Shown: positions 10,146-10,479 of the stretch, piece after piece
Position numbering within the stretch: the first letter of the stretch is position 1
Layout of the letters: each line of letters starts with the position of its first letter
NCBI GenBank assembly: GCA_030271555.1
Contig: JARXKQ010000022.1
Span: forward strand, 1-10,479
Source of the DNA: Chloroflexota bacterium
GTDB lineage: Bacteria; Chloroflexota; Limnocylindria; Limnocylindrales; CSP1-4
Length of the DNA: 10,479 bases
Direction: 5' to 3'
Translations under genes and position numbers: made by a program
Notes under the pieces: model-generated
The model's database searches: none
Told to the model about the DNA's origin: nothing
What the model saw: only the letters and a program-made list of their open reading frames with translations

Positions 10146-10479
10146 TTGGCCCGCGCCAAGAACACATCACGCGCTGAGGCCCGCAAGCGCACCCGCGACA
10201 GCGAGCGCGCTCAGCTGGTCGAAGAGGGCGAGCAAATGACCGACGACATCGACGAGACCGCGAGCGAGGCCCCTGCCCGGCGGCCAGCGCTTTTTCAGAT
10301 GCCCAACATCCGCGATGACATCCGCGCGTTGCCTGGGATGTTCCGCACCAGGCGGCTGCTGTGGCTGCCGTTCGGCCTTGTCATCATCGGTTTCGTCCTG
10401 GCGCTCGTGATCTACGGCCTCCCGGCCGATCTGCAGACTTGGATCGCACTCTACCTGCAGTTCTTCCTCGTGCCGCAGG
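10146..10479 (+). CDS. Membrane protein of unknown function, N-terminal part (3' end outside window)
   Basis: The frame starts at TTG 10146, chosen because AAGGAG lies 7 nt upstream, and stays open for 111 codons to the window edge. The first 30 or so residues are highly charged (ARAKNTSRAEARKRTRD, then acidic EEGEQMTDDIDE). Next comes a short linker (RRPALFQMPNIRDD), a basic FRTRR, and a hydrophobic helix LLWLPFGLVIIGFVLALVIYG at about 75-95. A second hydrophobic segment starts near WIALYLQFFLVP at about 102-110 and continues outside the window. FRTRR before the helix suggests a cytoplasmic N-terminus. No family is recognised. The gene is divergent from the large surface protein. TTG is the only start with a good ribosome site; the internal ATG in EQMTDD has none. 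Confidence 0.75.
   Translation, partial: MARAKNTSRAEARKRTRDSERAQLVEEGEQMTDDIDETASEAPARRPALFQMPNIRDDIRALPGMFRTRRLLWLPFGLVIIGFVLALVIYGLPADLQTWIALYLQFFLVPQ

Overview
The window is high-GC bacterial DNA, densely packed, with many non-ATG starts (five of the eight genes whose start is visible use TTG or GTG). The mix of genes points to Chloroflexota: a DUF5679 mini-protein, a large surface protein with Pro/Thr/Ser linkers joining lamin-tail and OB-like domains, and a gap-pgk-eno cluster. A high-GC soil or freshwater lineage such as Limnocylindria/Ellin6529 would fit. This assignment is inferred from gene style and not from a marker phylogeny.

Left edge (1-1066, + strand): the C-terminal end of a MarR-type regulator is followed by rpsT (ribosomal protein S20). 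The S20 core is normal, but it carries a tail of about 125 residues rich in Ala, Lys and Pro, like histone H1 or the mycobacterial HupB tail. A hairpin at 998-1018 separates rpsT from the convergent glycolytic cluster.

Glycolytic cluster (1067-5234, - strand, read right to left): gap (GAPDH), pgk (phosphoglycerate kinase), eno (enolase), then a small four-helix membrane protein of unknown function. pgk and eno overlap by ATGA, and eno and the membrane gene overlap by TTGA, so translation is probably coupled. Neither tpiA nor a phosphoglycerate mutase is present in the cluster. The 5235-5458 leader in front of gap contains several inverted repeats, including the perfect palindrome ACTACCGGTAGT.

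Middle (5459-6672, - strand): a strong terminator-like hairpin, a 46-codon DUF5679 protein that appears to lack one zinc ligand, and a uridine phosphorylase with its phosphate, uracil and ribose residues intact.

Right part (6673-9981, - strand): one 1102-residue secreted, membrane-anchored protein. It has a signal peptide, a lamin-tail domain, several OB-like modules joined by low-complexity Pro/Thr/Ser linkers, and a C-terminal membrane anchor with a basic tail. It resembles the non-catalytic part of large extracellular nucleases but shows no nuclease domain. A divergent membrane protein gene starts at 10146 and runs off the right edge.

No CRISPR array, insertion sequence, phage gene, tRNA or rRNA was seen. 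Most of the window is housekeeping. The unusual items are the S20 tail, the DUF5679 substitution, the gap leader and the large surface protein.
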